A DNA stretch of 64,000 bases from JACCZX01 sp963801035. GTDB lineage: Bacteria; Pseudomonadota; Gammaproteobacteria; Burkholderiales; Burkholderiaceae_F. This document shows, piece by piece, positions 33,025 to 41,949 of the stretch (the stretch's first letter is position 1; every line of letters begins with the position of its first letter). The stretch is from positions 372,001 to 436,000 of the forward strand of contig CAWDDF010000007.1 of NCBI GenBank assembly GCA_963801035.1. Reading direction: 5' to 3'. The position numbers and the translations under genes are program-made. The notes beneath the pieces were generated by a model. The model was not told where the DNA came from and ran no database searches. It worked only from the letters and a program-made list of their open reading frames with translations.

Positions 33025-35109
33025 CTAGCTCACCATGCCGTTGTGCCTTAACAGTGCATCGATGGTCGGCTTGCGGCCGCGGAACGCCACGAACGATTGC
33101 ATCGCCGGCCGGCTGCCGCCGACTGCCAATACCTCATCGAGAAACCGGCTTCCGATCACGGGGCTTAGCACGCCACCATCCTTGTTTTCTTCAAATGCCG
33201 AATATGCGTCGGCCGACAAAACCTCGGCCCATTTGTAGCTGTAATAGCCTGCGGCGTAACCGCCCGCGAAGATGTGCGAGAAAGCGTGCGGAAAACGGTT
33301 GTATTCGGGGGGAACAAGCACTGAAACTTCACGCCGGACGTCAGCCAGCAGCTCCATCACGTGTGCTTCGTCGGGCCATTCGGTCGCCGAGTGCAGCAAC
33401 ATGTCGAACAGCGCAAATTCGAGCTGGCGCACCGCGAACATGCCGCTTTGAAAGTTCTTTGCGGCCAGCATTTTTTCAAACAGTGCTCGAGGCAGCTTCT
33501 CGCCGGTGTCGGCGTGCCCGGTCAACATCTGCAGAACTTCCCACTCCCAGGCAAAGTTCTCCATGAATTGCGACGGCAGTTCAACCGCGTCCCATTCAAC
33601 GCCTTGGATACCGGACACCGATGGCTCGTCGACGCGCGTCAGCATGTGATGCAAGCCATGGCCGAACTCGTGAAATAGCGTCAGCACTTCGTCATGCTTC
33701 AGCGTCGCAGGCTTGCCTCCGGCCGGCCGCGAAAAGTTGCATGTTAAAAACGATACCGGCGTTGCGAGCGCGCTACGCCGTGCTCGGCGGCTGCGCGCAT
33801 CGCCCTGCCAGGCGCCGCCTTGCTTGTGATCGCGTGCGTAGAGATCCAGATAGAACTCGCCCACCAGCTGCCCGCGCAGGTTTTCGATTCGATAGAAGCG
33901 CACATCGGGATGCCACACCGGCGCCGTCTCTTCCCGAATTGCGACGGCGAAAAGCGTTTCGATCACCTTGAATAAACCCGCAAGCACGCGCGGTTCGGTG
34001 AAGTACTGCTTCAGCTCCTGCTCGGAGTACGAATAGCGCTGCTCGCGCAGCTTTTCGCTGGCGTAAGACACGTCCCATGGCTGCAGGTCAACGATGCCCA
34101 GATGCTTTGCGGCGAAATTGCGCAGCTCGGCAATGTCGCGCTCCGCGTACGGCTTTGCACGGCGCGCGAGATCGCGCAGGAAGTCGAGGACGTGCGCCGG
34201 GCTTTCAGCCATTTTCGCGACCAACGACACTTCGGCAAAGCTCTTGTACCCGAGCAGCTGTGCGTGCTCCCTTCGCAACTTCAGCAACTCGACCATCAGC
34301 GGACCGTTGTTCCAATCGGGATTGCCGAACTCGGATGCCTTGGTCGAGTACGCGCGGTACATCTGTTGACGAAGCGCACGGTCGTGCGCGTAATCGACGA
34401 TCGCCGAATAGCTCGGATACTGCAGCGAGATCTTGTAGCCGGTCCTGCCATCAGCGTGCGCCGATTCGGCAAGCATCTGCAAGGCATCCTCCGGCACGCC
34501 CGCGAGCGCGCTCGCGTCATCGACGTACAGCGCAAATGCGTTGGTCGCGTCGAGTACATTCTCCGAAAAGCGCGTTGAAACCTGTGATTCGCGCTCGCGA
34601 ACTTTTTTGAAGCGGTCCTTCTGGTCCGGCGCAAGTTCGGCACCGCCAAGGCGAAAGTCACGCAGCTCGTTCTGCACGACCTTGCGACGAACATCGGGCC
34701 ACTCGGCAAAATCTTTTGCGGCAGCCAACGCCTTGAATTTCTGGTACAGCGCGACATTTTGCGAAAGCTCCGTCCAAAACTCGGTGAGCTTCGGCAGATT
34801 TGCGTTGTATTGCTCGCGCAACGGCGGCGTATCGACGACCGCGTTCATGTGCGACACCGCGCCCCACGCGCGCGCAAGCCGATCGGTCGTCTCGTTCAAC
34901 GGCTCAACTACCGCATCCCACGTGACTCCCGAATCATCTGCGGTGATACGCGACACGACTTCTCGCGCATCGGCGAGAAGCCGATCGATCGCAGGGGTTA
35001 CGTGCTCGGGCTTGATCTGATCGAAGCGTGGCAGATGTGAGAAGTCCAGCAGCGGATTGGCTGCCAGTTGTTCGTGCCGTGGGTTGGTTTTTTCGTTGGT
35101 GTCCATCAT
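33025..35109 (-). CDS. prlC: Oligopeptidase A (M3 metallopeptidase)
   Basis: This 694-residue cytosolic zinc peptidase degrades short peptides and cleaved signal peptides. The zinc-binding HEFGHGLHHM motif lies near residue 480, with the third ligand Glu downstream in EWDAVELPSQFMENFAWE. Other family blocks are GEFYLDLYARDHK and HIFAGGYAAGYYSYKWAEVL. No signal peptide is seen. The start overlaps the folD stop by four bases, and the gene is followed by the DUF4124-glutaredoxin pair. Confidence 0.92.
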   Translation of the reverse strand: MMDTNEKTNPRHEQLAANPLLDFSHLPRFDQIKPEHVTPAIDRLLADAREVVSRITADDSGVTWDAVVEPLNETTDRLARAWGAVSHMNAVVDTPPLREQYNANLPKLTEFWTELSQNVALYQKFKALAAAKDFAEWPDVRRKVVQNELRDFRLGGAELAPDQKDRFKKVRERESQVSTRFSENVLDATNAFALYVDDASALAGVPEDALQMLAESAHADGRTGYKISLQYPSYSAIVDYAHDRALRQQMYRAYSTKASEFGNPDWNNGPLMVELLKLRREHAQLLGYKSFAEVSLVAKMAESPAHVLDFLRDLARRAKPYAERDIAELRNFAAKHLGIVDLQPWDVSYASEKLREQRYSYSEQELKQYFTEPRVLAGLFKVIETLFAVAIREETAPVWHPDVRFYRIENLRGQLVGEFYLDLYARDHKQGGAWQGDARSRRARRSALATPVSFLTCNFSRPAGGKPATLKHDEVLTLFHEFGHGLHHMLTRVDEPSVSGIQGVEWDAVELPSQFMENFAWEWEVLQMLTGHADTGEKLPRALFEKMLAAKNFQSGMFAVRQLEFALFDMLLHSATEWPDEAHVMELLADVRREVSVLVPPEYNRFPHAFSHIFAGGYAAGYYSYKWAEVLSADAYSAFEENKDGGVLSPVIGSRFLDEVLAVGGSRPAMQSFVAFRGRKPTIDALLRHNGMVS

Positions 35110-35978
35110 TCAGTCCGTGCAATAGCGGCGCGGCGTTCGGCCGCTTCTACCGTGTTAGTCAAAAGCATCGCGATCGTCATCGGTCCAACCCCGCCCGGCA
35201 CCGGCGTGATCCAACCCGCCACCTCTCTGACGTTGTCGAAGTCCACGTCGCCGGCGAGCTTGCCGTCTGGCGTGCGGTTGGTGCCGACGTCGATCACGAC
35301 TGCGCCTGGCTTAACCATTTCTGCAGTCACGAGATGGCGTCTGCCCACCGCGGCGACCAGGATGTCTGCGGTGCGCGTATGCGAAGCGAGATCGCGCGTT
35401 TTGCTGTGCGCGATTGTGACGGTGGCATTGGCCGCCAGCAGCAGCATCGCCATCGGCTTGCCGACCATATTCGAGCGTCCCAGCACGACTGCCTGACGAC
35501 CTTCGACGATCGCATTGATCGACTGCAACATCTTCATCACGCCATAAGGCGTACACGAGCGAAAGCGAGGCGTTCCCATCAGCGTCAAACCGGCGTTGGT
35601 CGCGTGCAGGCCGTCTACATCCTTCTCAAAAGCGATCGACTCAACCACTTTCGCCGAATCAATATGCTTCGGTAGCGGCGTTTGCACCAGAATGCCGTCG
35701 ACTTCTGGATCAGCGTTCAGTTGTCCAATGCGGGCCAGAAGCGCGATCTCCGGCGTATCTGCTGGAAGGCGGTCGATCGTCGAACGAATACCGACTTGCT
35801 CGCTGGCGATGCCCTTGTTGCGCACGTATATTTCTGAAGCGGGATCGTCGCCAACCAGAATGACAGCGAGGCCAGGTAGGTGACCGGCGGCTCTTAGCCG
35901 TTCGACGCGAGGGATCAGCGCGTTACGTACTTCAGTGGCAAGCGCCTTGCCATCGATGATGCGGGCAGTCACGGCCAT
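35106..35978 (-). CDS. folD: Methylenetetrahydrofolate dehydrogenase/cyclohydrolase
   Basis: FolD interconverts methylene- and formyl-tetrahydrofolate with NADP in one-carbon metabolism. The 290-residue protein shows EIYVRNKGIASEQVGI with the catalytic Lys. It also has VDGILVQTPLPKHID, CTPYGVMKML, the NADP-binding AVVLGRSNMVGKPMAMLLL and the C-terminal PVPGGVGPMTIAMLL. The start is the ATG at 35978. It overlaps prlC by four bases and lies beside the FixJ-type regulator gene. Confidence 0.93.
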   Translation of the reverse strand: MAVTARIIDGKALATEVRNALIPRVERLRAAGHLPGLAVILVGDDPASEIYVRNKGIASEQVGIRSTIDRLPADTPEIALLARIGQLNADPEVDGILVQTPLPKHIDSAKVVESIAFEKDVDGLHATNAGLTLMGTPRFRSCTPYGVMKMLQSINAIVEGRQAVVLGRSNMVGKPMAMLLLAANATVTIAHSKTRDLASHTRTADILVAAVGRRHLVTAEMVKPGAVVIDVGTNRTPDGKLAGDVDFDNVREVAGWITPVPGGVGPMTIAMLLTNTVEAAERRAAIARTE

Positions 35979-36039
35979 CCCGTTCCGGTTGTTTGACCAA
36001 CCGGCAAGTTTACGAGCGCGACCGACGCAGCGCGAGCAA

Positions 36040-36681
36040 CTACTGGCGCAGCGCCCCTCCCGTCAGTACGGTGCGCATCAAATCCGCGACAGTATTGGCG
36101 TTCATCTTGTCCATGATATTGGCGCGGTGCGCTTCAACGGTCTTGATCGAGATGCCAAGGTCGTCGGCGATCTGCTTGTTCAAGCGGCCTGCGACGATGC
36201 GCTCCAGCACCTGTTGTTCGCGCGGGGTCAGCTTGCCGAGCAACGCCTCGCTCAAGCGCTGCCGCTCGGTTGCCGATGCGTGCGCGCGCGCCTCTGCAAG
36301 CATGCGCTCAACGAGTGCCTTCAGCGCGGCCTGATCGAACGGCTTTTCGATGAAATCGACAGCGCCCTTTTTCATCGTCGACACCGCCATCGGCACATCG
36401 CCATGGCCGGTGATAAAGATAATCGGCAAACGTGACTTGCGAGTGATCAGTTGCTCCTGCAACTCGAGCCCGCTCATGCCCGGCATGCGCACGTCGAAAA
36501 TCGCGACGGCGATTGCTGCCGGATCATGCTTCGCCAGAAACTCTTCCGCACTGGCAAAGCCGATCACGCGATAGCGGCTCGCCTCAAGTAACCATTGCAC
36601 CGAATCGCGCACCGCATCGTCGTCATCGACGACATACACGACACCCGTAGTTTCTGCAGTCTCAGCCGCTTGATCGTTCAC
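36040..36681 (-). CDS. FixJ-family response regulator
   Basis: This 213-residue regulator has a receiver domain with DDDDAVRDS and phospho-acceptor Asp in IFDVRMPGMSG, then ITGHGDVPMAV and the conserved Lys in DFIEKPFD. A LuxR/GerE helix-turn-helix follows (LTPREQQVLERIVAGRLNKQ, then LGISIKTVEAHRANIM). This is the FixJ/TodT/DctR layout. The start overlaps the sensor kinase stop by four bases, so the two are translated together. Because the pair is divergent from the pyruvate dehydrogenase operon, control of that operon is a reasonable guess. Confidence 0.87.
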   Translation of the reverse strand: MNDQAAETAETTGVVYVVDDDDAVRDSVQWLLEASRYRVIGFASAEEFLAKHDPAAIAVAIFDVRMPGMSGLELQEQLITRKSRLPIIFITGHGDVPMAVSTMKKGAVDFIEKPFDQAALKALVERMLAEARAHASATERQRLSEALLGKLTPREQQVLERIVAGRLNKQIADDLGISIKTVEAHRANIMDKMNANTVADLMRTVLTGGALRQ

Positions 36682-39057
36682 TTGACATCCTCTCTGACTT
36701 CACTCGACGCCAAAGGAAGCGTGAACGTGAAGATCGCGCCGCCCTCGGGGTTGCGCTCGACGGTCAAGCGCCCATGATGAAACTCAACGATCGAGCGGCA
36801 AATATTGAGTCCCATTCCCATCCCTTCAGATTTGGTACTAAAAAACGGTTGGAACAGATTCGTACGCTGCAGTTCCGACAGGCCGGATCCGCGATCGATG
36901 ACTGAGAACTCCGCCATGTCCTCCTGCCGCCGAACCACCAGGTCGATCCTGCGTACCAAGGCCTGATCCATTGCATCGATGGCGTTCTTCAAGAGGTTAA
37001 GCAACAGTTGCTCGATCAAAATCGGATCGACGTCCAGGGGTGGAAGTCTCGGCTCCACATCCGTTTGAATCGTGATGCCCTTTTTAGCCGCTTCGATGTC
37101 GGCAAACCCAATCGCGTCTTCGACAATGCGAGCAACCTCGGTCGGGACGACGCCGCGGCTCGGAGCGTTTGACGAACTCACGAATCCGTCGAATGATGTT
37201 GCCAGCACGCTGTGCTTGTCCCGCGGTCTTCTCGAGCGCAGGCAGCAGCTCGTCGCGCGACATGCCACCGCCCTTCATGCGCGTCACGGCGCCCAGACTG
37301 TAATTCGTAATGGCGGTCAGCGGCTGATTCAACTCGTGTGCCAGCGATGACGCCATCTCGCCCATCGTCATCAGTCGCGAGGTCAGCTCGACTTTCTCCT
37401 GCTGCTGCCGCACCATGTTTTCAGTTGCCTTGCGCTCGGTGATATCGGTCGCGATCTGTAGTCGGACGTCTCGACCATCGACCCAGCGCACGTTGCGCGT
37501 GCGCACGTCGAACCAGCGCGAGACCTCCGCGTCGAACGCCTCGCCGGCCGCCGCGTTCTGCAATAGCGACGCGCGCAGTCGGCGGTGACCTGCCGGCGTC
37601 GAGCCATACAGATCGCGATAGCTGCGGTTTGCAAACAGCAATTCATCGCCCAGATCGTCTGCAACGACTGACACCGCAGCATCCAGCGACTCGAGCACTG
37701 TGGTGAACCGCTCGTGTGCAGCGGCGAGTTGTTCGCTTATCCGATTGGGTTCGGTGATGTCTGCCATTGCCGACATCCATCCCAGCTGCTCGCCGTCGTC
37801 GGTCAGCAGTGCCGAGAAATAAAGGCGGGCATCGAACAGCGTGCCGTCACGACGCAGCACCTTTAGCTCGAACCCGCTCGCCGGGGCCTTGCCGGCCAGG
37901 ACGATCGCCAGCTTCTCTTGGTACTCGGCGTGACGGTCGTGAGGCCAGTACGGAAAGGGCGCCGACTTGCCGATCAGTTCCTCGGCGGGCCAGCCGGTCA
38001 TCTGAACAAACGCCTGGTTTACGTGGCGCAGCACACCGGCGCGATCGATCAAGCCCATGCCCGTCGCGAGCGAATCTTCCATCGAGCGCCGAAACGCGGT
38101 TTCGGTGCGCAGCACGCGTTCGACCTGCGCCTGCTTGACGTCACGCCGCGCGAGCGCGACCAATGTGGCCATCACGATCAACGTCAACCCGACTACCAAC
38201 CATGACAGAGCGTTTCCGAGAATCGGTGAGCGCTGCCTGAACGGCGATGCTTGCACCATGATGCCGTCCGACAGCAGCGGGGCGCGCACCGCGTAGCGAG
38301 GCTCGCCTGCGGGCACTTCGCCGCTGGTCGAGGCGGCCAGTATCGTGCCGTCGCCGTCGCGCAACGCGATCCGGTAACGTTGCCCCAATTCGGGCTTGAC
38401 GGTTTGCCGCAGCAACTCGGGCAGTGAAACGCGAGCGAGCACGGCGCCGACGTAGCGATCGTCGCTAAAAACGGGTGCAACCAGATCGGTAAACGGGCTG
38501 CCGTTGTCCGAACTGGGTCGCGACTCATCTTCGTAAGGTCGCGAGAACAAAGTCGAATGCGTCTCGCGCGCATGCTTGATTACCGAACGTATGACTTCGG
38601 CGCCGATCTCCGACGTCGCAGGGCGCGCCCAATCGGCAAGCGGGCTCGGCGATTGCACCGACCATCGAACGCGATTGTTACTGTCGACGTACGTCAGATG
38701 CAGCAGCTCGGGTTTCGACATCATCAGCTCACGCCCGGTCGACGCGAATCGGTCTTCGTTGTACTTCGCGTCGCCAATTTCCAGTCCGATACTCGTCGTA
38801 GCCTCGGTCATCGTTTGCAAACGGAGGGACAACGACTGTGCCACTGTGTCGACGTCGCGCGTCAGCGCGTCGCGTTGCAATGCGCGGTCCTCGTTGATTA
38901 ACAGATAGGCGAGCCCGGCGATTGATATCGCAAGCACCAGGATGGCAAGTAAATGCGCATAGCGACTGAAATTGAAGCGGTTTTCTTTTGCGCGCGCCAA
39001 TGGATCGAAGGCGAGCAGCACGGAGTCATTCGGCGGGGTGGAGCGGGCACGCATCAA
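36678..39057 (-). CDS. PAS-domain membrane sensor histidine kinase, frameshifted as sequenced
   Basis: The protein has an N-terminal membrane helix (LLAILVLAISIAGLAYLLI) and a periplasmic region of about 230 residues resembling a double-Cache domain. A second helix lies near 285-305, followed by two PAS domains, an H-box SSLAHELNQPLTAITNYSLG and a C-terminal ATPase. The ATPase boxes (LLNLLKNAIDAM, IDRGSGL, GMGMGLNICRSIVEFH) lie in another frame. The frames meet at about 37147-37162 within REFVKRSEP; removing one base yields 792 residues. It is the partner of the FixJ-type regulator. The break is more likely a base error than a real loss, since both halves are well conserved. Confidence 0.82.
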
Positions 39058-39164
39058 CGCTCGTTCATCAATGAGTCGGCGGCGGCGGAGCGCCGCGAAG
39101 CGCGCCTATTATGGACAGCACTCGCGTGCATTCGTAATTAGGCACCACTGGTTTTGCTGTTTCG

Positions 39165-39183
39165 CATTACGAAAACGAATGCC
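39165..39183. promoter_or_regulatory. Inverted repeat in the kinase-aceE intergenic region
   Basis: GCATT-ACGAAAACG-AATGC is a palindromic 19-mer just upstream of the likely aceE -35. A related ATTCGTAAT lies at 39131-39139, inverted to the ATTACGAA within this site. It is a candidate operator for a regulator of the divergent genes. Confidence 0.4.
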
Positions 39184-39188
39184 GCTAT

Positions 39189-39216
39189 TTGAAAACTCGT
39201 CAAGGGCTGGTATCGT
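39189..39216 (+). promoter_or_regulatory. Candidate sigma-70 promoter of the aceE operon
   Basis: TTGAAA and TATCGT are separated by 16 bp, 24 bp before the aceE ATG. The leader would be very short but contains AGGAG at 39231-39235 as ribosome-binding site. Confidence 0.4.
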
Positions 39217-39240
39217 CGTGCCAGAACGATAGGAGACTGT

Positions 39241-41940
39241 ATGTCCGCACTCTTCCAACAAGCGGCCAACGACCCCGACACGCTCGAGACCGCCGAGTGG
39301 CTCGACGCACTCGAAACGGTGATCGAACGTGAAGGCCCGGAGCGCGCTCACTTTCTGCTCGAAGCGCTGATCGATAAAGCGCGCCGCTCCGGAACTCACC
39401 TTCCGTATTCGGCCAACACCGCATACATCAACACCATTCCGCCGCACCTCGAAGAGCATTCGCCCGGCGATGTCTCGATCGAAGAGCGCATTCGCTCGTA
39501 CAACCGATGGAACGCGATGGCGATCGTCGTGCGCGCAAACCGCGGCGAGGGCGAGCTTGGCGGACACATTGCCAGCTATGCATCGTCAAGCACGCTGATG
39601 GAGACGGGGTTCAATCATTTCTGGCGGGCGCCTTCGGCGGACTTTGGCGGCGACCTGATCTACTTCCAAGGGCACTGTGCGGCAGGCGTTTACGCGCGGG
39701 CTTTCCTTGAAGGGCGCTTGACCGAGGAGCAGCTGGTCAACTTCCGCCGTGACGTCGATGGCAAGGGAGTGACGTCGTATCCACATCCAAAGCTAATGCC
39801 GGAGTTCTGGCAGTTTCCAACGGTCTCGATGGGCCTCGGACCGATTCAGGCGATCTATCAGGCGAGGTTCTTGAAGTATCTGCACGCGCGAGGGATTGCT
39901 AATACCGAGGGACGCAAGGTCTGGGTCTTCTGCGGTGACGGAGAGATGGACGAGCCTGAGTCGCTCGGTGCAATCGGGCTCGCTGCACGCGAGAAACTCG
40001 ACAACCTGATTTTCGTCGTGAATTGCAACCTGCAGCGACTCGACGGGCCGGTCCGCGGCAACGGGAAGATCATTCAGGAGCTCGAAGGTACTTTTCGCGG
40101 CGCCGGCTGGAATGTCTTGAAAGTCATTTGGGGTTCGTATTGGGATCCGCTGCTGGCGCGCGATCACGAAGGCCGGTTACTGCGCGTGATGGAAGAAACG
40201 GTTGACGGGGAGTACCAGAACTACAAGGCCAATGACGGCGCATTCGTCCGCAAGCACTTCTTTGGCAAGGATCCGAAGCTGCTGGAAATGGTCTCGCGCA
40301 TGAGCGACGACGACATCTGGCGGCTCAATCGCGGCGGTCACGATCCACACAAGATTTATGCGGCGTATTCGGCCGCCGTTAAACACCCCGGCCAGCCGAC
40401 GGTGATTCTGGCGAAGACCGTCAAGGGTTACGGCATGGGCAAAGTCGGGGAAGGCAAGAATCCGACGCATCAATTGAAAAAACTTGACGATGCTGCCATC
40501 CGCGAATTTCGCGATCGATTCGCGATTCCGGTTCCCGATGACAGACTCGAGCAAGTGCCTTTCTATAAGCCGGCCGCCGATTCGGCGGAAATGAAGTATC
40601 TGCTCGAGCGTCGCCATGCACTAGGCGGGTTCGTGCCGCAGCGCCGTCGTACCGCGGACGAAAAAATCGCGGCGCCCGGACTGGACGCATTTCAGGCGGT
40701 GCTCGAGCCGACATCGGAAGGCCGCGAAATCTCGACGACGCAGGCGTTCGTGCGCTCGTTGACGCAACTAGTGCGGGACAAGAACGTCGGCCCGCGCGTC
40801 GTGCCGATCATTCCCGACGAAGCGCGCACTTTTGGCATGGAAGGCATGTTTCGCCAGCTTGGCATCTACTCGTCGCAGGGACAGCTGTACGAGCCGGTCG
40901 ATAAAGATCAGGTGATGTATTACCGCGAGGACAAGAAAGGCCAGATTCTCGAGGAAGGCATTAACGAAGCGGGTGCGATGAGCTCTTGGATCGCTGCTGC
41001 GACATCGTATTCGACGAACAATCGCATCATGATTCCGTTTTACATCTTCTATTCGATGTTCGGATTCCAACGCGTTGGCGACCTGGCCTGGGCAGCTGGC
41101 GACATGCAGGCGCGCGGTTTTCTACTTGGCGCAACGGCAGGGCGGACAACGCTGAATGGAGAGGGACTGCAACATCAAGATGGCCATTCGCACTTGATGA
41201 GTGCAACCATCCCCAATTGCGTCAGTTACGACCCCACGTTTGCGCACGAAGTGGCTGTGATCATTCAACACGGATTGAAGCGAATGGTGGAAAACCAGGA
41301 AAATGTCTGGTACTACATCACGCTGATGAACGAAAACTATCCGCAGCCCGGGCTTAACAAAGGCCAGGAAGACGGAATACTCAAAGGCATGTATCGGTTA
41401 CGCGAGGGCCCAGCCGGAAGTGGAACTGGCAAATCGATTCCGCGGGTACAACTGCTGGGAAGCGGCACGATACTGCGCGAAGCGATCGCCGCCGCCGACA
41501 TGCTTGAAAAGGACTGGGGCGTTTCGGGCGATGTGTGGAGCGTGACAAGCTTTACGGAGCTGCGCCGCGACGGTATTGATGCGGAGCGCTGGAATCTGCT
41601 GCATCCGAACGAGAAGCCGCGCAAGCCTTACGTAACGCAGGAGCTCGAAAAAAGCGCCGGGCCGATAGTGGCGACCAGTGACTACATGCGCCTGTTTGCA
41701 GATCAGATCCGCGCCTACATTCCACGCGGCCGTGACTATCGCGTGCTGGGCACTGATGGATTCGGCCGCTCGGATACGCGTGCCAAACTGCGCGAGTTTT
41801 TCGAAGTCGATCGGCGCTACGTCACCGTCGCAGCCCTGCGATCCCTGGCCGATGAAGGGGCGGTACCCGCGGCAAAAGTTGCCGAAGCCATCAAGAAGTA
41901 CGGCATCGATTCGAACAAGCCCAATCCAGTCACGGTTTAG
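39241..41940 (+). CDS. aceE: Pyruvate dehydrogenase E1 component (homodimeric)
   Basis: This 899-residue thiamine-diphosphate enzyme decarboxylates pyruvate and acetylates the lipoyl groups of E2. Family blocks include RYNRWNAMAIVVRANR, GLGPIQAIYQARFLKYL, the ThDP motif GDGEMDEPESLGAIGLAARE ending in LIFVVNCNLQRLDGPVRGNG, and FYIFYSMFGFQRVGDLAW. Length matches the AceE type rather than the alpha/beta type. An AGGAG ribosome-binding site precedes the ATG. The gene leads the aceE-aceF-BPH-lpdA operon, divergent from a PAS kinase/FixJ pair. Confidence 0.95.
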   Translation: MSALFQQAANDPDTLETAEWLDALETVIEREGPERAHFLLEALIDKARRSGTHLPYSANTAYINTIPPHLEEHSPGDVSIEERIRSYNRWNAMAIVVRANRGEGELGGHIASYASSSTLMETGFNHFWRAPSADFGGDLIYFQGHCAAGVYARAFLEGRLTEEQLVNFRRDVDGKGVTSYPHPKLMPEFWQFPTVSMGLGPIQAIYQARFLKYLHARGIANTEGRKVWVFCGDGEMDEPESLGAIGLAAREKLDNLIFVVNCNLQRLDGPVRGNGKIIQELEGTFRGAGWNVLKVIWGSYWDPLLARDHEGRLLRVMEETVDGEYQNYKANDGAFVRKHFFGKDPKLLEMVSRMSDDDIWRLNRGGHDPHKIYAAYSAAVKHPGQPTVILAKTVKGYGMGKVGEGKNPTHQLKKLDDAAIREFRDRFAIPVPDDRLEQVPFYKPAADSAEMKYLLERRHALGGFVPQRRRTADEKIAAPGLDAFQAVLEPTSEGREISTTQAFVRSLTQLVRDKNVGPRVVPIIPDEARTFGMEGMFRQLGIYSSQGQLYEPVDKDQVMYYREDKKGQILEEGINEAGAMSSWIAAATSYSTNNRIMIPFYIFYSMFGFQRVGDLAWAAGDMQARGFLLGATAGRTTLNGEGLQHQDGHSHLMSATIPNCVSYDPTFAHEVAVIIQHGLKRMVENQENVWYYITLMNENYPQPGLNKGQEDGILKGMYRLREGPAGSGTGKSIPRVQLLGSGTILREAIAAADMLEKDWGVSGDVWSVTSFTELRRDGIDAERWNLLHPNEKPRKPYVTQELEKSAGPIVATSDYMRLFADQIRAYIPRGRDYRVLGTDGFGRSDTRAKLREFFEVDRRYVTVAALRSLADEGAVPAAKVAEAIKKYGIDSNKPNPVTV

Positions 41941-41949
41941 TCCCGAGCG

